A stretch of DNA of 64,000 nucleotides from Actinoplanes sandaracinus (GCF_030009775.1 NZ_JASCTH010000022.1:62001-126000); one strand, 5' to 3'. Positions 8,277 to 18,175 are shown, counted from the first letter of the stretch. The notes: a model not told the origin generated them from the letters alone. Numbers and translations: made by a program.

Positions 8277-9488
8277 GTGCAGCACCACACGACGATCCTC
8301 CTCATCGAGGTCGGCGCGCTCCTGTTCTGTCTCGGGATGCTCGGCCGGCTGGGTCGTCGCTTCGGCCTCTCGCCGATCCCGCTCTATCTGCTGGCCGGGC
8401 TCGCCTTCGGCCAGGGCGGTCTGGTGTCGCTCTCGGCCAGCGAGGAGTTCACCGCGATCGGCGCCCAGATCGGCGTGGTCCTGCTGCTGGTGATGCTGGG
8501 CCTGGAGTACTCGGCCGACGAGCTCGTCGGCAACCTGCGCTCGGCGGCTCCGGCCGGCCTGATCGACATGCTGCTCAACGCCCTGCCCGGCGCCGCTTTC
8601 GCGTTCCTGCTCGGCTGGGGGTGGGAAGCCGCCCTGGTGCTGGCCGGCATCACCTGGGTCTCCTCCTCGGGCGTGATCGCCAAGGTACTCGGCGACCTGG
8701 GCCGGGTCGGCAACCGGGAGACCCCGGTGATCCTCTCGGTGCTGGTCATCGAGGACCTGGCGATGGCCTTCTACCTGCCGCTGATCACCGCCGTGTTGGC
8801 CGGCCTCGGCCTGGCCAACGGCCTGAGCACGCTGAGCGTCGCGGTGGTCACGGTGGTCGCGGTCCTCGTCGTGGCCATCCGGTACGGCGGAGAGATCAGC
8901 CGTTTCATGTCGGTGAAGGATCCCGAGGCCCTGTTGCTCAGCGTCTTCGGAATGACGCTGTTCATCGCCGGGGTGGCCGGCGAGCTGAAGGTCTCCGAGG
9001 CGGTGGGCGCGTTCCTGGTCGGCATCGCGCTCTCCGGGCCGGTCGCGCACCACGCCACCCAGATGCTGTCGCCGCTGCGGGACCTCTTCGCCGCGGTCTT
9101 CTTCGTCTTCTTCGGGCTCTCCACCAATCCGGCCGACATGCCGCCGGTGCTGCTTCCGGCGTTCGGCCTCGCCGTGCTGACCATGCTGACCAAGGTGCTG
9201 ACCGGTTACCTGGCGGCCCGCCGGGCCGGCATCGCGCTGCCCGGCCGGATCCGGACCGGGCTGGCCCTGATGCCGCGCGGTGAGTTCTCCGTGGTCATCG
9301 CCGGGCTCGCGGTGGCGTACGGGGTGGACTCCCGGCTCGCTCCCCTGGCCACCGCCTACGTGTTGATCACCGTGGTGACCGGGCCGATGCTGGCGCGCCT
9401 GCCGGACTACCCCTGGTTCAAGGAGCTGATCCGCAAGCGGATGGCGGCTCAGCGGGAGGCTCAGAAACCGCTGCCATCCCCGGAGTGA
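8277..9488 (+). CDS. KhtU-like monovalent cation/proton antiporter, CPA2 family
   Basis: The 403-residue protein is almost entirely transmembrane (about twelve helices) and has CPA2/Kef features: an early glycine-rich helix (LYLLAGLAFGQGG), the acidic transport site in the middle of the protein, and a conserved end segment before the short charged C-terminus. It lacks the Kef C-terminal NAD-binding domain; the separately encoded TrkA-C protein upstream would supply regulation. GTG start, translationally coupled to the upstream gene. Predicted to export K+ or Na+ in exchange for protons in the plasma membrane. Confidence 0.85.
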   Translation: MQHHTTILLIEVGALLFCLGMLGRLGRRFGLSPIPLYLLAGLAFGQGGLVSLSASEEFTAIGAQIGVVLLLVMLGLEYSADELVGNLRSAAPAGLIDMLLNALPGAAFAFLLGWGWEAALVLAGITWVSSSGVIAKVLGDLGRVGNRETPVILSVLVIEDLAMAFYLPLITAVLAGLGLANGLSTLSVAVVTVVAVLVVAIRYGGEISRFMSVKDPEALLLSVFGMTLFIAGVAGELKVSEAVGAFLVGIALSGPVAHHATQMLSPLRDLFAAVFFVFFGLSTNPADMPPVLLPAFGLAVLTMLTKVLTGYLAARRAGIALPGRIRTGLALMPRGEFSVVIAGLAVAYGVDSRLAPLATAYVLITVVTGPMLARLPDYPWFKELIRKRMAAQREAQKPLPSPE

Positions 9489-9672
9489 CCTGCGCCTCCC
9501 TGGGAAGAGCCCAAAGTTACTGTCCAGTATCTGAATGTGAAGCCTTGACACTTCCGCAGGCGGACTCCGCACGCTACCGTTGCGCGGCGACGACTCTGAG
9601 TATTGGGACGTTCGCCACTATGGCCAGCGGGTAACGCTTGCCGTAACGCGAACGGTTGAGTGAGGCGGCGGC

Positions 9673-10119
9673 GTGAGCGTGCGTGAAGCTACATTCCTCG
9701 GTTTCGGGAACCCTGTCGATCCTCGTCCTGACGAGATGCAGGCCTGGGCGTACAGCCCGAATTCGGTTCCCTTGCATTCGATGCCACGCGACTGGGATCT
9801 TCTGATCTCCGGCGACGTGCTCGGCCCTACGCTGTTCGAACTCGCCATGGACCGGCAGTGCCCGGCCAGGCGGTTCGCGCAGCACTGCATGTACATCTAC
9901 GCCGCGGACGGTCTGCGGCAGAACGCGAGCGGGCAGCGCAAGCGCCGGCTCAAGAAGTTCGTCGAGCGCGCGGAAGAGGTCGGCGACGAGCCGATGCAGA
10001 TCTGGGCGCACAACTGCCGGGTCCTGATGACCCGGCCCGAACTCTTCGACCATCACGACTGGATGGAGGGCGGCCTGGTGCGCTATCCGCGCCGGCTGGG
10101 CCTCTTCAACCGCCGCTGA
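9673..10119 (+). CDS. Conserved actinobacterial protein of unknown function
   Basis: A 148-residue soluble protein beginning MSVREATFLGFGNPVDPRPD. It is rich in Trp, His, Arg and Pro, with motifs MPRDWDLLISGDVLGPTLFELAMDR and HHDWMEGGLVRYPRRLG spread over its length. There is no signal peptide or membrane segment and no known catalytic motif. I recall similar sequences in other actinobacteria but no function. GTG start; the long reading on the other strand (9574-10056) is its shadow. It converges with hspR and shares a terminator with it. Confidence 0.75.
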   Translation: MSVREATFLGFGNPVDPRPDEMQAWAYSPNSVPLHSMPRDWDLLISGDVLGPTLFELAMDRQCPARRFAQHCMYIYAADGLRQNASGQRKRRLKKFVERAEEVGDEPMQIWAHNCRVLMTRPELFDHHDWMEGGLVRYPRRLGLFNRR

Positions 10120-10151
10120 GTACGCAGAGTATTCAGGCGGTCACTACATGC

Positions 10152-10187
10152 AGTAGCGGCGGCCCCTTCGCGGGGGCCGCCGCTACT
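10152..10187. terminator. Bidirectional terminator between convergent genes
   Basis: A perfect 15-bp stem (AGTAGCGGCGGCCCC and complement) with a short TTCG-type loop, followed by ATTTGT on the plus strand. The hspR stop codon lies inside the right arm, so the hairpin protects both 3' ends. Confidence 0.8.
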
Positions 10188-10629
10188 ATTTGTCCGGGGA
10201 GCGGCGCGGTCGCCAGACGACCAGCGCCGTCGAATGGCTCTCCTGACGGACCAGATCGCGACCCGTGTACGGGTTGCTCATCGCCTCCATCTGGGCGATC
10301 CGGGCGTACGCCGAGTCCAGTTGCTGTTCCAATTCGGCAACCCGGTGCTGAAGGTCGCCGACCAACTGCTCCAGGCCGATGATGCGCTTGATGCCGGCCA
10401 GGTTGACGCCTTCCTCCTGGCTGAGTTTCTGCACCTCACGCAGCAGCGCCACGTCCCGTTCGCTGTACCGCCGGCCACCACCGCCGGCCCGGCCGGGCTG
10501 AACCAGCCCGAGCCGGTCGTACTGCCGGAGGGTCTGTGGGTGCATCCCGGCCAGCCGGGCCGCCACCGAAATGATCAAAACCTTCGCTTCGGAGGCCTGT
10601 TCCATCGAGATGCTGATCTCTTCATACAT
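10186..10629 (-). CDS. hspR: MerR-family heat-shock repressor HspR
   Basis: 147 residues. The N-terminal MerR-type helix-turn-helix reads VAARLAGMHPQTLRQYDRLG with the wing GGGRRYSERDVALL; a coiled coil follows (LEQLVGDLQHRVAELEQQLD) and the C-terminus is basic. HspR binds HAIR sites and represses dnaK and clpB, using DnaK as co-repressor in Streptomyces. It is the last gene of dnaK-grpE-dnaJ-hspR and starts 20 bases after dnaJ, with GGGAGGTGG before the ATG. Candidate operators occur at 7620-7640, 14431-14451 and 14484-14504. Confidence 0.95.
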   Translation of the reverse strand: MYEEISISMEQASEAKVLIISVAARLAGMHPQTLRQYDRLGLVQPGRAGGGGRRYSERDVALLREVQKLSQEEGVNLAGIKRIIGLEQLVGDLQHRVAELEQQLDSAYARIAQMEAMSNPYTGRDLVRQESHSTALVVWRPRRSPDK

Positions 10630-10649
10630 GTGCCACCTCCCGAGAGGGT

Positions 10650-11849
10650 CTAACCGGCCCGGCGCAGACGGGCATCGATCCGGTCCCGCGCCGGCGGCGG
10701 GGTGAGCTTGGCGAATTTCTCCAGAGCGTCCCGGGCCTCGCCGGTCACCCCGGGCGGAATCTGCACGTCGACCGTGACGATCAGGTCACCGGCCTGACCC
10801 TCCTTGCGGACCACACCCTTGCCGCGCGCCCGCAGTTTCCGGCCCGCCGGAGTGCCCGGCGGCACCCGCAGCGTGACCGGGCCGTCCAGGGTGGGCACCT
10901 TCAGGTCGGTGCCGAGAACCGCCTCGGCGATGGTGATCGGCACGGTCAGCGTCAGATCGTCGCCGCTGCGGCCGAACAGGTCGTCGGGCCGCACCTTGAC
11001 CTGCACGTACAGGTCGCCGGCCGGACCGCCGCGATCGCCCGGCTCGCCCCGGCCGCTGAGCCGGATCCGCTGGCCGTCGGCCACGCCCGCCGGGAACCGG
11101 ACGTTGATCGTGCGGGTCTTGGTGACCCCGCCCGTGCCCCGGCACTCCGGGCACTTCTCGTCCACGACGCTGCCCGAACCCTGACAGTCCCGGCAGGGCT
11201 CGGAAAAGCTGAACGAACCCTGGTTGCTGGAGATCAGACCGGTGCCGTGGCACTTGGCACACGACCGCGGCGTGGTGCCCGGCTTGGCCCCGCTGCCCCG
11301 GCAGGTGTCACAGGCCCCCGGCGTCCGCAAGGTCAGCGGCAGGGTCGTCCCCCGAACCGCCTGAGCGAAGTCGAGGGTCACCTCGGTCTCCACGTCGCGC
11401 CCACGCTGCGGCCCGCGCCGTGCCGCCGGCCCGGGGGCGCCGCCCGCCTGGCCGCCGGAGAAGATCGAACTGAAGATGTCGGAGAAGCCGGTGCCACCGA
11501 ACCGCCGGTCGGCGCCCGCGCCGCCGGCCGCGCCGGAGAAACCGCCGAACAGGTCCGACGGGTCGAATTGCGTACCCCCGCCGGGGCGGGCCCCGCGCCG
11601 GAACGCGCCGGAACCGAACAGCGAGCGCATCTCGTCATACTCTTTGCGCTTCTTGTCGTCGGCGAGCACGTCGTACGCCTCGGAGGCGGCCTTGAACTTC
11701 TCCTCGGCCTCCTTGTTACCGGGGTTCCGGTCGGGGTGCAGATCGCGGGCGAGCTTCCGGTACGCCTTCTTGATCTCGTCGGGGGAGGCGGACCGGTTCA
11801 CGCCGAGCACGGCGTAGAAGTCCTTCTCGAGCCAGTCCTTCGAGCTCAT
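10650..11849 (-). CDS. dnaJ: Chaperone DnaJ (Hsp40, type I)
   Basis: 399 residues with all type I parts in order: J domain with HPD at 38-40, Gly/Phe-rich linker (about 70-150), four CxxCxGxG zinc repeats ([32 protein letters not shown]), and the C-terminal substrate-binding domains. DnaJ delivers clients to DnaK and stimulates its ATPase. The start [17 protein letters not shown] is preceded by GAGGAGGTGG. A stable hairpin separates it from grpE, while hspR follows closely. Confidence 0.97.
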   Translation of the reverse strand: MSSKDWLEKDFYAVLGVNRSASPDEIKKAYRKLARDLHPDRNPGNKEAEEKFKAASEAYDVLADDKKRKEYDEMRSLFGSGAFRRGARPGGGTQFDPSDLFGGFSGAAGGAGADRRFGGTGFSDIFSSIFSGGQAGGAPGPAARRGPQRGRDVETEVTLDFAQAVRGTTLPLTLRTPGACDTCRGSGAKPGTTPRSCAKCHGTGLISSNQGSFSFSEPCRDCQGSGSVVDEKCPECRGTGGVTKTRTINVRFPAGVADGQRIRLSGRGEPGDRGGPAGDLYVQVKVRPDDLFGRSGDDLTLTVPITIAEAVLGTDLKVPTLDGPVTLRVPPGTPAGRKLRARGKGVVRKEGQAGDLIVTVDVQIPPGVTGEARDALEKFAKLTPPPARDRIDARLRRAG

Positions 11850-11874
11850 GTCAGTCCACCTCCTCGACTTGGCG

Positions 11875-11910
11875 ACGTCCCGCCCGCCGGAGGACCGGCG
11901 GGCGGGACGT
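11875..11910 (-). promoter_or_regulatory. Stable hairpin inside the dnaK operon, between grpE and dnaJ
   Basis: A perfect 16-bp GC-rich inverted repeat (ACGTCCCGCCCGCCGG and complement) with loop AGGA fills most of the 72-base grpE-dnaJ gap. There is no T-run on the transcribed strand, so it is more likely a processing or attenuation point, or a barrier to 3' decay, than a full terminator. Confidence 0.6.
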
Positions 11911-11921
11911 AGTCACTGAAT

Positions 11922-12539
11922 TCACTCCGGATCGGCGACCGCGACCAACGCCGGGCGCAGCAGCCGCTCGCCCAGTGTGTAGCCCCGGCGCATCACCTCG
12001 ACACAGGTCGGCTCGGCGACGTCCGCGGACGTCTGGTGCGCGACCGCCTCGTGACGGTTCGGGTCGAAGGGATCGCCCTTCTCCCCGAAGGCCACCAGGC
12101 CCAGCTTGCCGGTCACCGCGGTGAGCTGCTCGGCCACCGAGGCGAACGGCCCGACCAGGTCACCGTGTTCGCGGGCCCGGTCGATGTCGTCCAGGACCGG
12201 AAGCAGGTCGGTGAGCACCTTGCCGGTGGTCTGCTCGGCCGCCGCGCCCCGGTCACGGTCGACCCGCTTGCGATAGTTCGCGTACTCGGCGGTCACTCGC
12301 TGGAGGTCGTGGGTCCGCTCATCGAGCTCGCTCCGCAGCGCCTCCAACTCGGCGCCGAGGCCGGGCTTGGTGTCCTCGGCCACCGGGATCTCGTCCTCCT
12401 CATCGGGCGCGCGGTGCGCGCCGGCCGGCTTCTGCGCCGACTCCTCTCCGGGGAAGTCCTCAGCCGTCGAGTCGATCTCGCCCTGGATGACTTCCCGCTC
12501 GGCCGCCGGACCGTCGTTCTCGTCGTCCTTGGCACTCAC
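11922..12539 (-). CDS. grpE: Nucleotide exchange factor GrpE
   Basis: 205 residues. A long acidic, low-complexity N-terminus (about 1-65) precedes the GrpE coiled coil ([28 protein letters not shown] split over two heptad runs) and the C-terminal beta domain ending [18 protein letters not shown], the family signature. GrpE releases ADP from DnaK. Its GTG start overlaps the dnaK stop by four bases (GTGA), so translation is coupled. Confidence 0.96.
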   Translation of the reverse strand: MSAKDDENDGPAAEREVIQGEIDSTAEDFPGEESAQKPAGAHRAPDEEDEIPVAEDTKPGLGAELEALRSELDERTHDLQRVTAEYANYRKRVDRDRGAAAEQTTGKVLTDLLPVLDDIDRAREHGDLVGPFASVAEQLTAVTGKLGLVAFGEKGDPFDPNRHEAVAHQTSADVAEPTCVEVMRRGYTLGERLLRPALVAVADPE

Positions 12540-14389
12540 TTCTTGTCGTCCTCCACGATCTCGGCGTCGACCACGTCGTCACCACCGGCCGCCGGACCGG
12601 TCGCGCCGCCCGGGGCACCGCCCGGAGCACCGCCGGCGGCGGCCTGCGGAGCCTCGCCCTGCGAGTAGAGCAGCGAGCCGGCCTCCTGAGAGACCTGGGA
12701 CAGCCGCTCGTGCGCCGACTTGATCTTCTCGATGTCGTTGCCGCCGAGCGCGCCACGCAGCTCGCCCAGGGCCTCGCTGATCTTGTTCTTGCTGTCGTCG
12801 GGCAGCTTGTCGCCGCTCTCCGCCAGGAACTTCTCGGTCTGCCACTGGAGCTGCTCGGCCAGGTTGCGGGTCTCCGCGTCCTCGCGGCGCTTCTTGTCGT
12901 CGTCCGCGTGGTCCTGGGCGTCGCGCATCATGCGCTCGATGTCGTCCTTCGGCAGCGCCGAGCCGCCGGTGATCGTCATCTTCTGCTCCTTGCCCGTGCC
13001 CAGGTCCTTCGCGGACACGTGCACGATGCCGTTCGCGTCGATGTCGAAGGAGACCTCGATCTGCGGGACGCCACGGGGCGCCGGGGCGATGCCGCTGAGC
13101 TCGAAGGTGCCGAGCTTCTTGTTGCCCGCCGCCATCTCGCGCTCGCCCTGGTAGACCTGGATCAGCACGGACGGCTGGTTGTCGTCGGCCGTGGTGTAGA
13201 CCTCGGAGCGGTGCGCCGGGATGGTGGTGTTGCGCTCCACCAGCTTGTGCATGATGCCGCCCTTGGTCTCGATGCCCAGGGACAGCGGGGTCACGTCGAG
13301 GAGCAGAACGTCCTTGACCTCACCCTTGAGCACACCGGCCTGCAGCGCGGCACCGACGGCCACGACCTCGTCCGGGTTGACGCCCTTGTTCGGCTCGCGG
13401 CCGATCAGGCTGTTGACCAGCTCGGTGACGGCCGGCATCCGGGTCGAGCCGCCGACCAGAATGACGTGGTCGATGTCGGAGAGCTTGACGTCGGCGTCCC
13501 GGATCGCGGACTCGAACGGGCCCTTGCAGCGGTCCAGCAGGTCCTGCGTCATGCGCTGGAACTCGGCGCGGGAGAGCGACGTGTCCAGGTGCAGCGGGCC
13601 GTTGGCGCCGGCGGTGATGTAGGGCAGGTTGATGCTGGTGGTGGTCGCCGCGGACAGCTCGATCTTGGCCTTCTCGGCCGCCTCACGCAGACGCTGCAGG
13701 GCCATCTTGTCCTGGGAGAGGTCGATGCCGTGCTCGCCGCGGAAGGTCTTGACCAGGTGGTCGATGATCCGCTGGTCCCAGTCGTCGCCGCCCAGGTGGT
13801 TGTCACCGGAGGTCGACTTCACCTCGATGACGCCGTCGCCCAGCTCGAGCAGGGAGACGTCGAAGGTGCCGCCACCGAGGTCGAAGACCAGGACGGTCTG
13901 CTCCTTGGTGCCCTTGTCCAGCCCGTACGCCAGGGCCGCGGCGGTGGGCTCGTTCACGATCCGCAGGACGTTGAGGCCCGCGATCTCGCCCGCCTCCTTG
14001 GTGGCGGTGCGCTGCGCGTCGTTGAAGTACGCCGGGACGGTGATGACCGCGTCGGTGATCTGCTCGCCCAGGTACGCCTCGGCGTCGCGCTTGAGTTTCA
14101 TCAGCACCCGCGCGGAGATCTCCTGCGGGGTGTACTGCTTTCCGTCGATGTCCATCGACCAGTTGGTGCCGATCTCCCGCTTCACGGAGCGAATGGTCCG
14201 GTCGGGGTTCGTCACCGCCTGACGCTTGGCGACCTCACCGACGAGCACCTCACCGTTACGGGCGAAGGCGACGATCGACGGAGTCGTCCGGGAGCCCTCC
14301 GCGTTGGCGATGACGGTGGGCTCGCCTCCTTCCAGAACGCTGACGCAGGAGTTCGTGGTGCCGAGGTCGATGCCGACCGCACGTGCCAT
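12536..14389 (-). CDS. dnaK: Chaperone DnaK (Hsp70)
   Basis: 617 residues, full length. The nucleotide-binding domain shows [11 protein letters not shown] at the start, [20 protein letters not shown] and the [10 protein letters not shown] loop; the substrate-binding domain and helical lid follow, ending in an Ala/Gly-rich segment and [11 protein letters not shown] start with GAGGAAC upstream. First gene of dnaK-grpE-dnaJ-hspR; HAIR elements upstream (14431-14451 and a weaker one at 14484-14504) indicate HspR control. Confidence 0.98.
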   Translation of the reverse strand: MARAVGIDLGTTNSCVSVLEGGEPTVIANAEGSRTTPSIVAFARNGEVLVGEVAKRQAVTNPDRTIRSVKREIGTNWSMDIDGKQYTPQEISARVLMKLKRDAEAYLGEQITDAVITVPAYFNDAQRTATKEAGEIAGLNVLRIVNEPTAAALAYGLDKGTKEQTVLVFDLGGGTFDVSLLELGDGVIEVKSTSGDNHLGGDDWDQRIIDHLVKTFRGEHGIDLSQDKMALQRLREAAEKAKIELSAATTTSINLPYITAGANGPLHLDTSLSRAEFQRMTQDLLDRCKGPFESAIRDADVKLSDIDHVILVGGSTRMPAVTELVNSLIGREPNKGVNPDEVVAVGAALQAGVLKGEVKDVLLLDVTPLSLGIETKGGIMHKLVERNTTIPAHRSEVYTTADDNQPSVLIQVYQGEREMAAGNKKLGTFELSGIAPAPRGVPQIEVSFDIDANGIVHVSAKDLGTGKEQKMTITGGSALPKDDIERMMRDAQDHADDDKKRREDAETRNLAEQLQWQTEKFLAESGDKLPDDSKNKISEALGELRGALGGNDIEKIKSAHERLSQVSQEAGSLLYSQGEAPQAAAGGAPGGAPGGATGPAAGGDDVVDAEIVEDDKK

Positions 14390-14430
14390 GGGTGTTCCTC
14401 GCTTTTCACAGCTAGGTTTCGCGTACGAAG

Positions 14431-14451
14431 GTTGAGTGGAACCGACTCAAT
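14431..14451. promoter_or_regulatory. HAIR element 1 of the dnaK operon
   Basis: GTTGAGT-N7-ACTCAAT has perfect TTGAGT/ACTCAA arms and the canonical seven-base spacer. It lies about 40 bases before the dnaK start. Confidence 0.9.
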
Positions 14452-14483
14452 GATGCCACGGCTCCGCACATCGTCAAATCGAA

Positions 14484-14504
14484 GTTGAGCCCCGGAGGCG
14501 CAAG
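14484..14504. promoter_or_regulatory. Degenerate second HAIR element of the dnaK operon
   Basis: GTTGAGC-N7-GCGCAAG keeps the seven-base spacer and all but one inner base of the dyad. Streptomyces dnaK promoters also carry several HAIR copies, so cooperative binding with the site at 14431 is plausible. Confidence 0.55.
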
Positions 14505-14582
14505 TCGGCGCCTACGAGGGCCTCCGACACATACCTGTCAGGTCACGGCATACCGGTACCCGTTGTCCTGGATGCATAGATC

Positions 14583-16481
14583 GTGCACGCTTTACCCGTG
14601 ACGACGCACGGAGACGCGGTCGGTCCGTCGGCCCTTTCCGCCGTCCCCGCCCCATCGGATGAGAAGAACCAGGTCAGCGGGGCCGCAGGCGGCCCAACAG
14701 AGCGTACGGGGGCGAGCCAGATCCGTCCGGAAAACCACGGAAACCGTCCGGAACCGGTCGAAGCTCCCCCCGCAGTGCGACGCCTGACGACGGCACTGAC
14801 CCGGCTACGGGCAGCGCTCGGCGCGGTCTCGTACCCCCTGGTCCTACCTTCCGCGGACGAGGCCCGGCGGGTCGGCTCGGCCCTGACGGCGCAGCTCGAC
14901 GACTACCTGCTCCCACGCCTGGCCCGGCTCGACGCGCCCCTGCTGGTGGTCGTCGGCGGCTCCACCGGCGCTGGCAAGTCGACCCTGGTCAACAGCCTGG
15001 TCCAGGCCCCGGTGAGCACCGCCGGCGTGCTCCGGCCGACCACCAGGTCCCCGGTCCTGGTGACCCACCCCGACGACGTGCCGTGGTTCGGCCGGGGTGG
15101 CCTGCTGCCCGGGCTCACCCGCACCGGGGAGTCGAGTGACGCTCCCCACGCCCTGCAGGTGGTGGCCACGCCCAGCATCGGTCCCGGGCTGGCCCTGCTG
15201 GACGCCCCGGACGTCGACTCGGTGGTCGACCAGAACCGCAGACTCGCCTCCCAGCTCCTGGCCGCGGCGGACCTCTGGCTGTTCGTCACCACCGCCGCGC
15301 GGTACGCCGACGCCGTCCCCTGGGAACTGCTCACCACCGCCCGGCTGCGTGGCACCGTGATCGCCCTGGTGCTGGACCGGGTGCCGCTCGACGCCGCCGC
15401 CGAGATCGCCGCCCACCTGGGCGAGATGCTCACCGCCAACGAGCTGGGCTCGGCGCCGCTGTTCGTGCTGCCGGAAACCGACCTGGACCAGCGCGGCCTG
15501 CTTCCCGACTCGGCGATCGGGCCGATGCGGATCTGGTTCGCCCAGCTCGCCGGTGACGCCAACGCCCGCGGCACGGTGGTCCGGCAGACCCTCGACGGCG
15601 CGCTCAGCGCCCTCGCCCCCGCCCTCAACGGGCTGGCCGAGGCCGCCGAGGACCAGCTCCGGACGGCACGCGCCCTGGACGAGCGGGTCGAAGCCGCCTA
15701 CCGCGGCGCGCAGCGCACCACCGAGGAGGGCCTGCGCGACGGCCGGCTGCTCCGCGGGGAGGTGCTGGCCCGCTGGCAGGAATATGTGGGCACCGGCGAC
15801 CTCGTGCGCAATCTCGAGTCCCGGGTCGGTCACCTGCGCGACCGGCTCGTCGCGGCCCTCACCGGGCGGACCACCTCCGGGCAGAGCCTGCGGGTGGCGC
15901 TGGAGTCCCAGTTGGTCACCCTGCTGCGCGGGGTCGCGGCCGACGCGGCCGAGCAGGCCTACGCCGCCTGGCAGGCCCACCCCGCCGGGGCCGCCCTGCT
16001 GGAACCCGGCCTGCAACGCGCCTCCGCCGATCTGCCGGAGCGCGCCGACCGCCTGGTCCGTGACTGGCAGCAGTTCGTCCTCGATCTGGTCCGCACCGAG
16101 GCGTCGGACAAGCGCGCGGTGGCTCGCGGCGCCGCCTACGCGGTGAACGGGGCCGGCCTCGCTGTCATGATCGCGGTATTCACCACGACCGCGTTCATCC
16201 CCACCGGCCTGGAGGTCGCCGCCGGCGCCGGCAGCGCGGTCGCCGCACAGAAGGTGCTCGAAGCCATCTTCGGCGACCAGGCCATCCGCACCCTCGCCGC
16301 CCGCGCCCGCACCGAACTGATGGAACGGGTCGAGAAACTGCTCGCCACCGAGGCCGCCCGGTACACCGAACGCACCTCGGCGGTACGCACCGAGACGACG
16401 CATGGCACGCTGCTGCGCCAGGCCGCCGCCGAGGTGGAGAACGCCAGGAAGGAACTCGCTTTGACCGGGTCCGGGTCATGA
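14583..16481 (+). CDS. Dynamin-like GTPase, first of a pair
   Basis: 632 residues. A Pro/Ser-rich leader (1-65) precedes a GTPase domain: P-loop GGSTGAGKST at 125-134, G2 threonines in RPTTRSP, G3 DAPDVDS, and a G4-like VLDRVP in place of NKxD. A long helical stalk follows, then a hydrophobic hairpin near 520-555 (NGAGLAVMIAVFTTTAFIPTG) and another amphipathic helix. This plan fits bacterial dynamin-like or YfjP-type membrane GTPases, which often occur as adjacent heteromeric pairs such as DynA/DynB in Streptomyces sporulation septa or IniA/IniC. The start is uncertain (another GTG at 14598). The frame overlaps the next gene by four bases. Confidence 0.75.
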   Translation: MHALPVTTHGDAVGPSALSAVPAPSDEKNQVSGAAGGPTERTGASQIRPENHGNRPEPVEAPPAVRRLTTALTRLRAALGAVSYPLVLPSADEARRVGSALTAQLDDYLLPRLARLDAPLLVVVGGSTGAGKSTLVNSLVQAPVSTAGVLRPTTRSPVLVTHPDDVPWFGRGGLLPGLTRTGESSDAPHALQVVATPSIGPGLALLDAPDVDSVVDQNRRLASQLLAAADLWLFVTTAARYADAVPWELLTTARLRGTVIALVLDRVPLDAAAEIAAHLGEMLTANELGSAPLFVLPETDLDQRGLLPDSAIGPMRIWFAQLAGDANARGTVVRQTLDGALSALAPALNGLAEAAEDQLRTARALDERVEAAYRGAQRTTEEGLRDGRLLRGEVLARWQEYVGTGDLVRNLESRVGHLRDRLVAALTGRTTSGQSLRVALESQLVTLLRGVAADAAEQAYAAWQAHPAGAALLEPGLQRASADLPERADRLVRDWQQFVLDLVRTEASDKRAVARGAAYAVNGAGLAVMIAVFTTTAFIPTGLEVAAGAGSAVAAQKVLEAIFGDQAIRTLAARARTELMERVEKLLATEAARYTERTSAVRTETTHGTLLRQAAAEVENARKELALTGSGS

Positions 16482-18142
16482 ACTTGGTGCAGAACGTGCG
16501 GAACGACGAGGTCGACGCGGACGCCCTGACACGCCGGCTGGAGGCGCTGTCCCGGTTCCTGCGGATCGTCGATCCCTACCTGCCGGACGGTGAGCTGGTC
16601 GCCGCCCACACCGTGGTGGAACGAGCCAGCGGCCGTCTGACCCTCTCGCTCGACCACACCGTGGTGGCGCTCGCCGGCAGCACCGGCAGCGGCAAGTCCA
16701 GCCTGTTCAACGCGCTGGCCCGGTTCAAGCTGTCGCCCGTCGGGGTGCGCCGCCCGACCACCGGCACCGCGCACGCCGTGGTCTGGGGGCCGCTGGAGCC
16801 GGCGAACCGGCTGCTCGACTGGGTCGGCGTGCTGCCCCGGCAGCGGTTCGTCCGGGAGAGCGCGCTGGACGGCGACGACGAGGCCGCCCTGCGCGGGCTG
16901 GTCCTGCTCGACCTGCCCGACTTCGACTCGATCGAGCGCGCCCATCAGCTCGAGGTGGACCGGCTGCTCGGCCTGGTCGACCAGATCGTCTGGGTGGTCG
17001 ACCCGCAGAAGTACGGCGACCGGGTCCTGCACCAGGCCTATCTCTCCCAGTTCAGCTCGCACGCGGGCGTCACGATCGTGGTGCTCAACCAGGCCGACCG
17101 GCTCAGCCCCGGCGACACCGAAGTAGTGCTGGCCGACCTGGCCAGGCTCCTGGAGGAGGACGGCCTCACCGGGACACCGGTGATCGCCACCTCGGCCAAG
17201 CAGCCGGGCATGCTGAGCGAACTGCGGTCGGCGCTGGAGAACACGGTGGCGAACCGGCAGGCCGCCCTGCGCCGGCTCGCCGCCGACCTGGACGCGGTCG
17301 GCGAGGAGCTCGGCGCCATGATCGGGCCGCCGGCCGCCGAGGACGAGGTCGACCGGGCGACCGTGCGGCAACTGTGCGACGCGCTCGCGGCCTCGGCCGG
17401 GGTGCCCGGCGTGGCCGACTCCACCGCCGGGGCGTACCGGCACCGGGCCGCGGCGGCGACCGGCTGGCCGCTCGTGCGGGGGCTGCGGAGGCTGCGGCCC
17501 GACCCGCTGCGCCGGCTGCACCTGGCGGAGCCGGTCAAGACCGATTCGGTGTCCACGGACGTCGTGCCCCGTACCTCCGTGCCGGAGGCCGACGCCGCGC
17601 AGAAGTCGGCGGTGGGCCTCTCGGTCCGGGCGGTCGCGGCACGCGCCGCCGCCCCGCTCCCGGAGGTCTGGGCACCGGCGCTGAACAGCGCCGCCCGGTC
17701 TCGGACGGCCGACCTGCCGGACGCGCTCGACCGGGCCGTCGCGCAGACCGACCTGGGCCTGGAGAAGCCGCCGGTCTGGTGGCGGGCGGTCGGTGTCGTG
17801 CAGTGGGTGCTGCTGGCCACCGCGGCCGCCGGGCTCGGCTGGCTGATCGTCGGCTACGCGCTGGCCGCTCTCGGCCTGCCCGAGATCGACGGGCCCGCGG
17901 TGGGCGCCGTTCCGCTGCCGACGCTGCTCCTGCTCATCGGTCTGCTCGGGGGGATCCTGCTGTGGCTGGTGCTGCGGCCGATCATCGAGGCCGGCGCGCG
18001 CCGGGCCGGCCGGCGAGCCGAGCAGCGGCTCCGTACGGCGATCACCGAGGTCGGGCGCGGGCACGTGGTCGCGCCGGTGCGTGAGGTGCTCAATGCGTAC
18101 GCCCAGGCGAGGGAAGCGCTCAGCGTCGTGCGCTCGGAGTAG
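16478..18142 (+). CDS. Dynamin-like GTPase, second of a pair
   Basis: 554 residues, starting at the ATG that overlaps the upstream stop (ATGA). GTPase motifs: GSTGSGKSS at 67-75, RRPTTGTAH as switch I, DLPDFDS as G3 and LNQADRL as G4. The C-terminal part has two transmembrane helices (VVQWVLLATAAAGLGWLIVG and TLLLLIGLLGGILLWLVL) and a basic amphipathic end. With its partner it probably forms a membrane-remodelling complex; the precise process (septation, membrane repair) is inferred only. Confidence 0.78.
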   Translation: MNLVQNVRNDEVDADALTRRLEALSRFLRIVDPYLPDGELVAAHTVVERASGRLTLSLDHTVVALAGSTGSGKSSLFNALARFKLSPVGVRRPTTGTAHAVVWGPLEPANRLLDWVGVLPRQRFVRESALDGDDEAALRGLVLLDLPDFDSIERAHQLEVDRLLGLVDQIVWVVDPQKYGDRVLHQAYLSQFSSHAGVTIVVLNQADRLSPGDTEVVLADLARLLEEDGLTGTPVIATSAKQPGMLSELRSALENTVANRQAALRRLAADLDAVGEELGAMIGPPAAEDEVDRATVRQLCDALAASAGVPGVADSTAGAYRHRAAAATGWPLVRGLRRLRPDPLRRLHLAEPVKTDSVSTDVVPRTSVPEADAAQKSAVGLSVRAVAARAAAPLPEVWAPALNSAARSRTADLPDALDRAVAQTDLGLEKPPVWWRAVGVVQWVLLATAAAGLGWLIVGYALAALGLPEIDGPAVGAVPLPTLLLLIGLLGGILLWLVLRPIIEAGARRAGRRAEQRLRTAITEVGRGHVVAPVREVLNAYAQAREALSVVRSE

Positions 18143-18163
18143 TTCCGGTGGGGGCCGCGGGCG

Positions 18164-18169
18164 TAGGCT
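18164..18169 (+). promoter_or_regulatory. -10 hexamer TAGGCT, leaderless
   Basis: TAGGCT ends six bases before the ATG at 18176, with no ribosome site between. It implies that the unknown gene has its own transcript even though it lies 33 bases after the dynamin pair. Confidence 0.6.
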
Positions 18170-18175
18170 CGCGGC

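Noticed and set aside
7593-9572. A 1522-codon minus-strand frame that extends clpB far upstream
   Set aside because: ClpB homology begins at the ATG at 7592; upstream residues are low-complexity antisense of the KhtT/KhtU-like genes and the HAIR operator lies inside.
9545-9580. TTGACA and TACCGT as promoter of the gene at 9673
   Set aside because: The spacer is 24 bases, too long for a normal sigma-70-type promoter; either element might act alone but this cannot be decided.
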